NCBI GenBank assembly: GCA_039000515.1
Contig: JBCFYV010000559.1
Location: 185,001-249,000 of the forward strand
Direction: 5' to 3'
DNA length: 64,000 nucleotides
Source: Timema cristinae
Taxonomy: Eukaryota; Arthropoda; Insecta; Phasmatodea; Timematidae
Numbering within the stretch: the first letter of the stretch is position 1; each line of letters opens with the position of its first letter. The translations under genes were made by a program, and so were the position numbers. The notes below the pieces were generated by a model. The model had not been told where the DNA came from, made no database searches, and saw nothing but the letters and a program-made list of their open reading frames with translations. Positions 1-10,280 of this stretch are shown piece by piece.

Positions 1-931
1 ACACAATGGCCACATGATTCTCTCGCCCCATGTTTATCACATCTATATTTCTCGTGTGAGAGTAGTGACCATCTAATACGAGAATTGCAGGATCCTCCGC
101 AGTAGGCTTCACGCTGGAAATAAAGTGACGAAACCAATCTGTAAATATGTCCGTTTGTATCCAGCCAGACGGATGGCAAGAATAAATAGAGCCAGGGGGA
201 GTCCCATTCATGAGTTCCATCTTCATGTTCTTTCGAGGGAAGATAATTAATGGAGGGACAAAGTGGCCTGCAGGGCTCATACAAGTGACAACAGTTATAA
301 GAGCCCCTCGTTCAGTCGCTTGAAGTGCTCCAATTTGTCGCTTTCCCTTTAGACCCACAATTTTTGTGTGCTTATGTTGTACAATTGATATGCCGGTTTC
401 GTCACAGTTGTATAACCTAGATGGAGAATTATTGATACTGTCCATTGTAGGTTCAAAAATATCAAAAAACTTGAAAACTGCCTCTGGAGTGAAACTCTTT
501 GCTCGGGCCATTGAGAGACCTTGAGGAGTGCGCACAGCAAGCTGTAGATTTCTTCTTAAGAAATTCTTCATCCATTTTTTCCCGGCCTGCTCATTCTTTT
601 TGGAGAAGGGGTTCGCAATTCCGTTTTTTACAGCAATCTGATATGCCATGCGACGAACATCCCTTTGAGAAAGGCCGAAGAATCTGTTTTCCATAATAAG
701 GCAGTAGTCTGCGAGATCTTTTTCTAATTCAAATGGTAGTGTTGGCTTCCTGCCTATTTTGGTTTGAACCACGTCACTAGGACATTTATCTAAATCCTTA
801 ACGTAGCGTTCTAGTGTAGTTGGAGGAACATGAAAGACACGGGATGCTTTAAGACTTCCCATTTCCTTATTGCGCATGGCCGCAACTGCCGCCTTCATTT
901 GTTCTGGATCCCATTTTTTCCTCGGAGCCAT
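1..931 (-). CDS. Tigger/pogo transposase, N-terminal 310 codons, runs off the left edge
   Basis: The frame read leftward from ATG at 931 stays open to base 1 without a stop. It begins MAPRKKWDPEQMKAAVAAMR, a psq-type helix-turn-helix start, followed by ASRVFHVPPTTLERYV (recognition-helix region) and a second DNA-binding block with FFGLSQRDVRRMAYQIAVKN and KKWMKNFLRR. The DDE nuclease core follows: the first acidic residue lies in CDETG (D177), the block LKGKRQIGALQATERG is characteristic, and the second lies in LDGHYSHTRN (D287). The third catalytic residue would be beyond the window. Family knowledge: such transposases excise and insert the element at TA dinucleotides in the nucleus. This is the only transposase gene here with no visible stop or frameshift over its whole visible length. 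Whether it is functional cannot be judged without the C-terminus. A domesticated Tigger-derived host gene is the main alternative. Confidence 0.93.
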   Translation of the reverse strand, partial: MAPRKKWDPEQMKAAVAAMRNKEMGSLKASRVFHVPPTTLERYVKDLDKCPSDVVQTKIGRKPTLPFELEKDLADYCLIMENRFFGLSQRDVRRMAYQIAVKNGIANPFSKKNEQAGKKWMKNFLRRNLQLAVRTPQGLSMARAKSFTPEAVFKFFDIFEPTMDSINNSPSRLYNCDETGISIVQHKHTKIVGLKGKRQIGALQATERGALITVVTCMSPAGHFVPPLIIFPRKNMKMELMNGTPPGSIYSCHPSGWIQTDIFTDWFRHFISSVKPTAEDPAILVLDGHYSHTRNIDVINMGRENHVAIV

Positions 932-1251
932 CTGTAAATATTTATTTTATAATAGTTTAAAAAGGTTGTGTTATTTAGGGACGTTGGTCTTCAAAGAAAA
1001 GTACTCCAAGTTATTTATAAAATTGCTAAGTGATATCTACAGATTATAACTTGACATTAAATCTTTATAGAGATAAACAAATAAATCATTATTTTTATAT
1101 TTAATATAAAAGACAATATAAAACTACCATATCTTAAAATTGGTTTACCGTTATATTTTGTTTTTTTAAATATTCTAATATTTTTTAGCAAATATTAGAT
1201 TATTATAAAATTATATTTTAATTCATTGTTGTGAAGAACGTTTTGGGTTCT

Positions 1252-1659
1252 TAATTTGGGGATCCCCAAATTAGGAAACCTAAGACTCCCCATAATAGGC
1301 TCCATAAAATGATTATCTTTGACATTCTAAAAATATGTTCAAATAGTTACTAATTTTAATAAATGTAACCTCTAAAGAAAGCCACTTTAATACCAATTAT
1401 AACAAAATTAGCAAATATAGAAATATAGATACCTTTACTCTGTAATCTTGAATTTATTCGAGCTTAGCAAAAACTTTCAGGACACAAATAAAATGTTAGA
1501 ACCGACTGCTCCAATACTCGTGGAGCTACTGCGCTGTTAACAGCCAAACAATGAGGAAGCGTCCTTTACCTTCAATTTCCAGTGTTCGTCGATAGGTAGC
1601 AGCACATCCTTACTCCAAATATTGTACCTCCCCAAATTAGGAACTCACCCCAAATTAGG
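1252..1659. repeat. Tigger-A subterminal motifs: a perfect 22-bp palindrome plus direct copies
   Basis: CCCCAAATTAGG occurs exactly at 1264-1275, 1630-1641 and 1648-1659, with a degenerate CCCCATAATAGG near 1288-1299. At 1252-1273 the motif meets its own inverse around GATC and forms a perfect 22-bp palindrome. All lie between the terminus and the transposase ATG. By analogy with other DNA transposons these could be transposase-binding sites; that role is inferred. Confidence 0.8.
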
Positions 1660-1788
1660 CGACTTTCCTCTACATACACACATACATACATACATACATA
1701 CATAATCATGCCGTTTCCTTACTAGGTAGGCAAGAAACTGTGCATATTGCTAAAAAAAAACTTCAACTCCATACTTAATACATCCTCA

Positions 1789-1953
1789 TTAACTTTCTCC
1801 ACACTTACTGTACTGTACCACACTTTTTGTAGCTACCCTTGCATACTCAGCTTCAACCACATCCCTACACAGAGTCGTACATGCTCTTTTATTCTTTAAA
1901 CTTTTAACGTTTCTCTTCTTCACACATTCGTTCACAACATTTAACCACATCTT
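1789..1953 (-). pseudogene. LINE reverse transcriptase C-terminal tail fragment
   Basis: Reading leftward, an open stretch starts KMWLNVVNECVKKRNVKSL and ends CGES followed by TAA at 1791-1789. The K-x-W-L-x-V-V...K-R pattern is the basic tail that follows the thumb of many insect LINE reverse transcriptases. The related fragment at 39461-39658 has KMWLNVVGEFVKERNIVSF. This is a dead 5'-truncated copy with no other parts of the element next to it. Confidence 0.6.
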
Positions 1954-2044
1954 ACATGGCCTGCTTCGTCACTGGATCCACACTCGTCCTCTCAACACAT
2001 TAACATATTGGATTTTCTTTCAAACTGCTCGTCTTCTGCACCCA

Positions 2045-2267
2045 TTCATTACTGACTTTGTCCATACATATTATCATCCCCTATTTTGACCCCTTTGGGG
2101 TGGAATTTTCTAAAATCCTTTCTTAGTGGGTGCCTACATAACAAAATGAATATACAGTCCGAATTTCATGCTTGTAGCCTTGATAGTTTGCGCTCGGCGA
2201 TGATGAATCAGTCAGTCAGTCAGTCAGTCAGTCAGTCAGTCAGGACATGTTATTTTATAAGTATAGA
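2045..2267 (-). mobile_element. Helitron-like non-autonomous element, 5' part
   Basis: Reading leftward from 2267 it starts TCTATACTTATAAAATAAC after an A, then CATGTCC, nine TCAG units (2208-2243), and GATTCATCATCGCCGAGCGC. It aligns with the complete element at 55508-55998 down to about base 2045, where homology fades. The TC start after A is the Helitron 5' signature. The 3' end is missing. Confidence 0.68.
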
Positions 2268-2735
2268 TGAATTTAGTGACTAACTTCTACTGTTCTTCCT
2301 ACCCTATTATTCACGACAGTAATAAAATCAGAACCAAAGAAAGAATCAAACAGTACGGGTATTACTTAATCAAACAACTTCAATGTTTCAAAATATACAA
2401 TCTAATGAACGTTTTTCGATTGAAAATTAAGAGATCTTATCTACTAGAGTAAAGAAACAACTTGTATGGATAAAAAAGTTTTGGAATTTAATCATAACGT
2501 TTCATTATGAACAGTTGTGTTTTTATTAAGGACTTTCTACTATAAGGTCCGCACTATGCGCTATGCACGATTCTAAATCAAATAGAAAAAAAAAATCCAT
2601 GGTGTAAGCCTGCCATCGAGCCATACTGACCGAGAAGCCGTCGCTGTTAGCGGTGATAGTACCAACATATGTGGATAGAGGACATCGTGTGGCCAGCATA
2701 ACGAACCATCCTGCTGTTTGTCTCAGTTTTCTAAA
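2268..2735. other. Non-coding AT-rich stretch
   Basis: Short open frames only, with no recognisable domain. Bases 2590-2710 are more GC-rich, but no feature could be assigned. Confidence 0.5.
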
Positions 2736-2749
2736 TTGGAGCTGCTAAC

Positions 2750-2900
2750 TTATTTATTAAAATAATATTTGTCCTCATGAGGCTGAGTTTAACCCCGTTC
2801 CAGACCTTCACATAAATATTCTGTAAGCACCGTGGATCGAACCCGAGACTTCTGGATCTATAACCAGAAACTTTGACCACTAGACTACAGAGGCGGTCAA
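2750..2900 (-). mobile_element. tRNA-derived SINE (family 4)
   Basis: Reading leftward from about 2898: GACCGCCTCTGTAGTCTAGT resembles a tRNA 5' half with an A box, and GGGTTCGATCC is a good B box. A body with GTCTGGAACGGGGTTAAACTC and CCTCATGAGGAC and an AT-rich tail follow. Its body is not shared with the other SINE families of this window. Confidence 0.7.
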
Positions 2901-2999
2901 GCTTAACAAAATAGTAACGATACACTAACTTATAGTCAAACAGGCGACACCAGTTGTCTACCTAAGTGATGATATTAAAAATACACCAGACTTGGTGAC

Positions 3000-4118
3000 T
3001 TCCTGCATCTTTTCGACGCCGTTTAACTCGCACCACAACTACTTTTGAAGACATTTCTCCTCGGAGAGTTGCTTTGCTTGCCACACTGCAAGAGGACCAT
3101 GTATAGAGAAACTTGCCTTTAGTGTGTCACCTCAGGGCATCACTTGGGTTCCGAGAGTTGTTAGGGAGGGAAATGGAAGTTGGAGGGGAAAAGGTTTTCA
3201 ACAACTTGGAGGAAACGAACTTCTAACAAACTTGGAAACAAAACAAGAGTGGAAGAAGGATGGGGTCGGTTTGAGAGGGAGAAAGAAAGAAAAGAAAAAA
3301 AAACACATGCAATTGAAACTTTTGTAGGAAATGAAAACTCGAGTGAAGGCAAAATAAATTATGTAAGAAGAAAACAAGTGGTTTCCGATTCAAAGCACGT
3401 GTACCAAGTTCGAATGGAACAATGTTGTGTATTGTTGTATTGCTGCTGTCATTGTTAATCTGTTTGTCAAGTCCCGAGTCGTAATTGAAAAGCGAGACAG
3501 ATTGATTTGGTGGTTTATAGGTTTGAACCGTGTGGTAACTTTACCATATTCCGATAGAAATAACGAGAATATTTCAACCCAACTTCTTACGTCTAATAGG
3601 ATATATTTAGTTTCTCCGAGTGGATTTCAGTAAATTCTTAATCTAGATTGGTAGTGTAGACAAGAAAGGCACGCACATTTTCATAGATGTTTGTATATTT
3701 TGGTCTAGTTTCCTACTTCACTTTCAATCGCAAATATTAGTATTTTGTAGTAACAATGTTTTACTATATCTTGTATATCTCTAGTTTATGATAGATCTTG
3801 ACGTTTTATGTGTCCCCTGACTCAAGTTTTAAGTTGGTTTTACTCCTTCGGTCCTTTTTTTTTTTGTCTAAATGTATGCCTGTCCCTCTTTTTGTACATA
3901 TAGCTCAGCCTACAACTGTAACTGTCTGATGGATCTCATTCCAACTTGGCATTTAGATGTTATATGTCCACACCTCAAGGCCAAATAGTAATTTTAATTT
4001 TAGCTCTAAAATTAAGTGTGAAGGTAGATTAGGTAGAAATGGAACGGTTTTTAGCTTGGAATATTTATTAATTTTGTATAAAAAAAACACTCTAATAATA
4101 TGCTAACCAAATATTTAA
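3000..4118. other. Non-coding stretch with purine-rich block and old repeat
   Basis: Bases 3150-3310 are purine-rich (GGA/GAA), which creates chance open frames. Bases 3790-4030 hold a degenerate copy of the dispersed repeat seen at 12340-12560, 13920-14100, 15090-15300 and 54690-54960 (TTGACGTTTTATG..., then GCTCTAAAATTAAG). No gene seen. Confidence 0.5.
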
Positions 4119-4160
4119 CTAGCATTTGCCCGCGTCTTCGCTTGCATTAAACAATTCATC
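4119..4160 (-). mobile_element. Helitron-like 3' terminus
   Basis: On the minus strand the sequence ends GAAGACGCGGGCAAATGCTAG, then T. This matches the GC-rich hairpin plus CTAG ending of the Helitron-like element at 55998. The matching 5' end was not found to the right, so the extent is unknown. Confidence 0.5.
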
Positions 4161-5155
4161 AACACATTCGACAACTTAAAATGCCGGAAAAGAATGAAAC
4201 TTCAAGAACAGTGGTTTTTTGTGCATAAGAAGATTCAAGAAGAAACATGGACTCTCCCAATATCTTCCTCTCTAAGCCAGCTTATATTACGTGCCATCTT
4301 ATGTACCCGCAATACCAGCAGAGATGAATATTAACTACTTAAGCCTGGTTTTTCCTATACTACTTCGCTCGCTGATGAGCTTTCGTCCTCTGCCATCAAG
4401 CTTCCTGAGAGCTTTCGTCCTCTGCCATCAAGCTTCCTGAGATGTGATTTAGGATATGCCTGTACATACTTAGCTGTCAAAACATATACAACTTTGTTAT
4501 GTAGATTTTTTGTTTAGGTATAAGAACAATTGCATATGTGTATGGACCTGCACTTTCTCTATTTGGGTTGAGCAGACCAGTTACCGCTGATATCACGAAG
4601 TTATCCTCCATCAAATAATTTGGCTCAAATGAACTAATTCCTGTTATAAAAACCATTTAATTAGGTTTTGTTTTAGAAAAGTAAACAAAAATTCATTGTT
4701 CACTAAATGAGTAATTTCATATATTATGGTATCACCAGGATTTGCAATCATCCAATTACTGCAGTTTTGGTCGTAACGGGCCCTTTAGAGGTCCATAGAC
4801 GGATAAATTAAGTGTCCGTATTTCCTCCTTATCGTAATCACTGATTACAATTAGGTAGACTCCATTTTACTTTACCTGCTCAATAACTTCTAAGTTTATA
4901 TGAATTTCATAGTTGTCTAGAAAATAACCCAACAGTATCTTCATTAGAACATTTCACATGTGAAATGAAATGCCTTAAAACAAGCAGGAATATTTCTCCT
5001 GTCACCCATTCGCTGGAGTTTTGTCAAACCAAGATTGCCTGGAATTTTATCATGATGAATAATATGATCTTTAAATCTTTCCTAGGAAAAATAAATGTTG
5101 GAGGAATTGTATTTTCTGAGACAATGGCAAAGCAGCTCACAGTTACAAGATTGCC

Positions 5156-5420
5156 GGTGACCTGGTGGTCTAGGGGTGAGGTGTCAGACTTCTATGCTGG
5201 CGGCCGGGGTTCAATCCTCGGTCCCGGCAAAGATTTATCTAATTACCAAACCCTTCCTTCACCTCTGACAAGACATCTTGTGAATTTGGGGAATGCCAGG
5301 CCGCCACCGTGGTTCGGATTCCACGTTAAACTGTAGGTCCTTCATTTCATCTCACAATCACCCTACCATTACACATTAGCGTAAGTGCGTATAACCCGAA
5401 TGGGTAGTAAGACGCGGTGC

Positions 5421-5456
<36 letters not shown>
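5156..5456 (+). mobile_element. SINE family 1, full length
   Basis: tRNA-derived head with an A box TGGTCTAGGGG (5166-5176) and a B box GGTTCAATCC (5208-5217), then a body and the tail GGGTAGTAAGACGCGGTGC plus (AAT)n. Near-perfect target duplications AAGATTGCC (5147-5155) and AAGATTACC (5457-5465) flank it. The head drives RNA polymerase III transcription in this class, and insertion depends on a LINE's enzymes. Confidence 0.92.
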
Positions 5457-5458
<2 letters not shown>

Positions 5459-6080
5459 GATTACCACCTTCGGCCGCTGTAATTTGACCAACTGGTTTTA
5501 ACTTTTGTTATGTTGTGAACTGTTGTCACGCCAGTTCAATCACAGTTCCAGATTTGTTAAGCAGTGAATGATTGTGTCTGATATACATATTTTGTATTAT
5601 TATACAATATTTTAATGCTCCCACCTTATTAAAGCGGTCTAAACTAGTTGCTTCCGGAGATCTAACTGAAAGATATATATTCCTTGTTATAGATACAAAT
5701 AGCATTTCCTAACTGCTATTTCATTTTCTTACCCTCCCCCCTTTCTCTCGTCCCACAGGTAAATTTACAGAGCTGTTTGGATCCAAATCAAACCTTTATA
5801 GTACTTTAAACTAGATTGACCTCACCCTTTAAGCATAGTATCACTTTAGTAAGCCTGATTATGTCTATATTACTTGAATCACTTCTCTGTGTGATTAAGT
5901 TTTCTTTTTTCATCGTATGGTACATTTGACCTGGAGGGACTTTGACGTCCAAGTCCGTTCCCCTTATGTGTAGACTATTAGCCACTCTGTTGCCACAGAG
6001 TGTTGCCCAGGGTACAACATAACAGGTTGTCTACACGTTCCCGCAATGAGATGATGCGATGAAGGTTATTATGGAATAAG

Positions 6081-6172
6081 TTTTCCAAATTTCAAGTTTC
6101 TAGCTCATCTGGAACTGGGTAAACATTAATGTCAGTGAGTGAGTCAGCCATGTGTCTTTATAGTAGTGTAAT
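6081..6172 (-). mobile_element. Helitron-like 5' fragment
   Basis: Matches the element at 52869-53332: TTTCAAGTTTCTAGCTCATC, GGTAAACATTAAT, GTGAGTGAGTCAGCCATGTG. Only the 5' end region is present. Confidence 0.55.
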
Positions 6173-6351
6173 GCTCTAGTCGTAACACTTTATTAAGTGA
6201 TGTGCAGGACGTTTGAAACATGTTCCAAACCTCTTGCATGGTCTATATTTTAAAATAAAATATTTGATAAAAATTGGTTAGATATAAAAATAAACTAAGA
6301 TCGTTTATTATTTCCCACATCACTTACCTTTTAATAACGAATCTCGTACAA

Positions 6352-6605
6352 ATAAACCGGAGTTGACGGATTTTTCTTGAGCGATACAAATCCGTATCAC
6401 AACTTCCTTTGGAGGAGAAGTAAAGCCGTTCGGTCCTATATCGATTGTGGCATGTAAAATACCACTGTAAGATATATGTAAATTGATTTTTTATCCGCCA
6501 AAATTGGTAGACGCTTTCACGCTCGCTAATATATATATTTTCGTGTGCTTATATAATCAGTCGGTTCATAAAGTGTACTTTAAACACTTCAATTAAATAA
6601 ATAAT
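6352..6605 (+). mobile_element. SINE family 3, head truncated
   Basis: Body hallmarks in order: GGATTTTTCTTGAGCGAT, CACAACTTCCTTTGGAGG, GAAGTAAAGCCGTTCGGTCC, AAAATTGGTAGACGCTTTC, and a tail near CAATTAAATAAATAA. The same order occurs at 62514-62830 (+) and, inverted, at 11447-11679 and 28078-28363. Only a few bases of the tRNA head remain. Confidence 0.75.
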
Positions 6606-7589
6606 GCCATTGAGAATATACAATTACTTTATAATGTGTTAAAGTTCTTTTAAACTCCGCTACCAGCACAAATGCTGTTAATTCTGCTTCAGAAGGTTGA
6701 GAGGACAACTAGAAAAAGTGGGGGAGATTTGACATATAGTATTTGTCCCATCCCTACCCACTTTACCCTACCTGGTTTACTGATGATTAATTTCTTAAAA
6801 TTTGGAATTGTTCGAAAATAGGTCTAATAATTTTGCTCAAAATAGGTATTTGGGTTGTGTTTTACATAATAAATAAATAGTGTATACTCTTTTTTAAGTG
6901 AAAAACTCAGTCTAGTTTACTAACAACAGTTTTTTTTTAAAATCTGTTCAAAACTATAATTTGAGAAAGTATTAAAGACAGGGCTTTTAGGGGTAGTCCC
7001 TAAAAGTCCCATTTTTTGACATTTTTATCCCCAAGTCCCCTTTTATTGATAAAAATTACTAATAAACCTATGATAAATACAATAAACTTTTAACTAAAAA
7101 AAGTTGATGTAAGTTGCTTTTTATTTTTTTGCGCAGTACGCCCAATAAAGTACACTGAGGGGACATTTGAATATCATTTGTGCTTCAATTGAAAGAAGGT
7201 TTTAAAAATCAGGTCTACGGCTAACAAGTGATAAAGCAATAATGAATTAACTTGGAATCAACGCTAGGCTAAACATTTTATCTGGAATGAAGAGATGCTC
7301 AATATTTATTTAGTACCCACTACTCGTTCACTTTTGGCTATGGCCAGAAATGCCTACCATAGTTAAAAATAAGACTTTATTAGAACAAAACAAGATTAAT
7401 AAAGAGAGACTTTGGAAATATACAGAGAGAAAAGAAGTATAATAGGTAGCACTAAAGCAAAGGTCTGAAGAAGCACATGATTCGGAAAAACTATCCAAAT
7501 ACCTTTTAGGAAAGAGTAATTAAAAAATAAAATTCTTCCAATAATTTTTTTGATGGAGCTACTAAGAAACTAGTTTCAGGATTTAAACG
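6606..7589. other. Non-coding AT-rich stretch
   Basis: No gene. A short hairpin lies at 6988-7008 (TTTTAGGG ... CCCTAAAA). Bases 6790-6960 resemble units of the degenerate array at 14091-16200. Confidence 0.45.
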
Positions 7590-8590
7590 GAAGAACTCGC
7601 TTTCACTGATTTAAACGCATCTACACTGATGGCTCTAAACCTGGAGTTTTCCGCGGGATGTGCTTTTGTTGTGGAAGGATCCAATTTTAAATTTGGTTTA
7701 CCTAAAGAAACCAGTGTTTTTACGGCTGAATTGTATGCCATTTTGAAATCTTTGTGTTTTGTATACAGAAATAGTCACCGTTCTGTTCTCATCTGCACGG
7801 ATTCCATGAGTGCTCTGTTGGGATTGTGCACACCCTACTCGTGGAATCCTCTCGTGCAGATGATTCACGAACAAATTTTAAAAATTGATTCATTAAGCAC
7901 CCGGCTCGCCTTTTGCTGGATTCCTGGTCATGCCGGTCTTTCAGGAAATGAACTGGCGGACCAGGCAGCCAAGGAGACAGCACGCCTGCCTCCGGAGGCG
8001 AGTCTGGGTGTCATGTTTTTAGACCTCAAGGGTTGTGTTCGGCGTGGGGTCTTACGCACCTGGCACGAGCAGTGGGTCTCGACCCCTGCTCAGAACAAGC
8101 TGCGGTCCATCAGGGACGGTGTGTCGCGATGGCCCTCTTCTATACGAAAGTCTAGAAGAGAGGAGGTCATCGTGACAAGGCTCCGTGTAGGACACACATC
8201 ATTGACCCATGGGTTTTTATTGAGAGGGGACCCACCCACAGTGTGTGAGTTTTGCGATGCTCCTCTGAGTGTGTATCACATTTTGGTGGAGTGTCGTAAA
8301 TATGCCCCTATCCGCTTGGCTCTTAATTTTAAAGGTGACCTACGTTTTTATTGCGCGATAGCGCGGATGGAATTATTTCATAAATTGGCTCATTTGGATT
8401 TTATCTCGTATTGAGATGGTTTTTAACATTTTTAGTGTACTTTAACATGTTGTTTGGTTTTTTATCATTGTATATTTTAATATGTTTGTATTGTATTTTT
8501 AATTTAGTGCATACACCTGTTTTTTTTATTATCAGGTGTATAACTTAAAAACATCCCAATAGCCCATTTGACTACGCCTACTGAGTGTTG
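7590..8590 (+). mobile_element. LINE-A copy 1, 5'-truncated (RNase H and 3' UTR)
   Basis: Starts abruptly within the RNase H coding region (compare 24640 in copy 2) and continues through the stop and a 3' UTR with TTTTTAGTGTACTTTAA, shared with the main copy near 25540. The 5' truncation is typical of incomplete reverse transcription. No clear target duplication found. Confidence 0.85.
7629..8414 (+). pseudogene. LINE-A ORF2 C-terminus: RNase H domain and Cys/His tail
   Basis: A 261-codon open frame. RNase H active-site blocks are visible: the acidic residue in TAELYAI, CTDSMSAL, and the last one in HAGLSGNELADQAAKE. The first catalytic motif, IYTDGSKPG, is encoded immediately upstream in another frame (7618-7645) because one extra T near 7650 shifts the frame. 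The C-terminal block EEVIVTRLRVGHTSLTHGF followed by C-EFC-...-YHILVEC is the conserved Cys/His tail of I-group LINEs. RNase H would remove the RNA strand during target-primed integration. The intact length suggests a recent copy, but without reverse transcriptase it cannot act alone. Confidence 0.88.
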
Positions 8591-10139
8591 AAAATGGTTA
8601 TTTTCTCATACTGAGTATTTTTTCAATACCTATTTTTATTATTGTATAATCAATTTTATTTTCGAATCCACTGCAATGATATGAAATTATACATATCAAT
8701 ATGTTATTATTTAAATCTATATTCAAAATTACGATATTTAATATTCGAGCGGGTAGTAAGATTTATTTGTGTAGAACTGTCGAGTTGTAAGGTGTGGTGA
8801 AATCCTTCTACGTCTCTATTTAAAAAGACAACGCACTTTCCGTGGAAAGAGACGCACCTGGATGACCTCACCCCTTTTCTTCTAGGAAGCTTCGAGAAGG
8901 AAATGTCGCTTGATATACCCCTTGAAATGCGCACATCTCCTCACTGCTGGTGATCCTTCCTTCTCGACAAGAACACATATAGCTAAGATCCATTTAACAC
9001 AATAGTCGGGCTCTTATCTAATATAAAATGCGTGTGATATCTAGCTAGTTTAAACAGTTTATTCATTTAAAATTAAAATAAAAGACTATAAAAAAACAGA
9101 ACTTTTAATTTATAAAATGATATAATTAATTATTAAAATAATATCACCCTTACGATGGCGTATAGACATTTCTTATCAGGCTAGCGTTTTAATTATTACA
9201 CCACCCGCCCATTGCAACGGGTGTACTATACATCATTTCCTTCCCCCATAGGAGTTTACTGTATCTCTAAATGTCAAGGCCATAATGAACTCATTGTTTC
9301 GATGGTTCTCTAAACAATAATAGTTATAATGAAAATAAACAAAAATAAACAAATTATACTTTTTGGTGCGAAATTTTAAGAAAATAAGGACTTAATCATT
9401 AGACATACACATACTTTTTTTTACCTAAAACATTAAAACACACTTGTATGTGACTCTCTAATGATAAAGTTTTTTTTTCAAAAGGTGTCACACAAATTCT
9501 ATTGGCAACTTGTTGATTTTTTTCTAAGATTCATTATCATAATTCAAAATTATAATAATATGTAATATTAAAAAAACTTGTAGAGTAAAATATGTATTAG
9601 TTCATTCCTAATCTTAATCTAAGCAATATTGTATTCGCCATGCATTTCAGATGTTCTCTAACTGGAAAATAATTGGTTGGGGTTTTAGTAACAAAAACAA
9701 AAATTCTGATTTTCCTGATTATTTTCTTTAACGTGCAAAAAATGTTAGTCCCTTAAAGTTCCCTTTTTTTTAAAAGTGTTGTTCCTTAAGTTCCTAATTT
9801 AATGAGGTTAAAGTACTAGATACCCCTCTAACGATTGTTTGGCACAATTTATGGTATTTTAACTTCATATATCTCTTTATATTTCTTAAAAATATTGTTA
9901 GAGCCTATATGGTGTATCCAGAAAGTTTTGGCTGAATGGATGATCTTTTCAACATTTAAATTCTACTCCGATTGAATCCTTAGAACAATTCTTTTCACTC
10001 CAGTGTTTTTTATATTTTTTTCCAAGAAAACAATAGTACACACCGCTTCCCTCCAATATTCCCTTTACTATTACAGCAGTAAATAAAACTCGCATCGGAG
10101 GGAACGTGATCCAAACGTCAAGCTTATCTAGTCTTCTTT
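8591..10139. other. Non-coding AT-rich stretch
   Basis: Only short chance open frames. Bases 9735-9800 contain CCCTTAAAGTTCCC and GTTCCTTAAGTTCC, loosely inverted with 6985-7045, but a terminal-repeat pair could not be established. Confidence 0.45.
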
Positions 10140-10262
10140 TCTGAGGACACGGAAATCTTGGTTCTTATCCCTGCCTGGAGTAGGTCTACTGAGGATTGTT
10201 TTCCCTAAATAGTTTTATATTCTTTATCCACGCAAATTTGGGTACATTTCCTCAAAATTATT
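10140..10262 (+). mobile_element. SINE family 2 body fragment
   Basis: Contains the family-2 core TTTTCCCTAAATAGTTTT ... CCACGCAAATTTGGGTACAT. The usual family-2 tail is absent and the 27-bp minisatellite begins about 20 bases later. Confidence 0.65.
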
Positions 10263-10280
10263 TTCTAAGCGATTGCTTAC

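Larger units (their letters stand above)
1..1670 (-). mobile_element. Tigger-A DNA transposon, 5' part with right terminus
   Basis: The element enclosing the transposase at 1-931. Its 5' end lies to the right. Reading leftward from 1670 it starts GAGGAAAGTCGCCTAAT and is flanked on the right by TA (1671-1672), the target expected for pogo/Tigger. The start closely resembles the end of Tigger-D at 60015 (AGGGAAAGTACCCTAAT). The 740 bases between terminus and ATG are AT-rich and carry repeated CCCCAAATTAGG motifs. The other end lies outside the window, so a TA duplication cannot be confirmed. Confidence 0.78.

Noticed and set aside
3124..3458. Overlapping plus-strand frames rich in K, E and R
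   Set aside because: They result from a purine-rich tract; no start context, domain or splice support.
6988..9800. Inverted terminal repeats of a 2.8-kb element
   Set aside because: The TTTTAGGG...CCCTAAAA hairpin and the CCCTTAAAGTTCCC words near 9750 match too loosely to be a pair.
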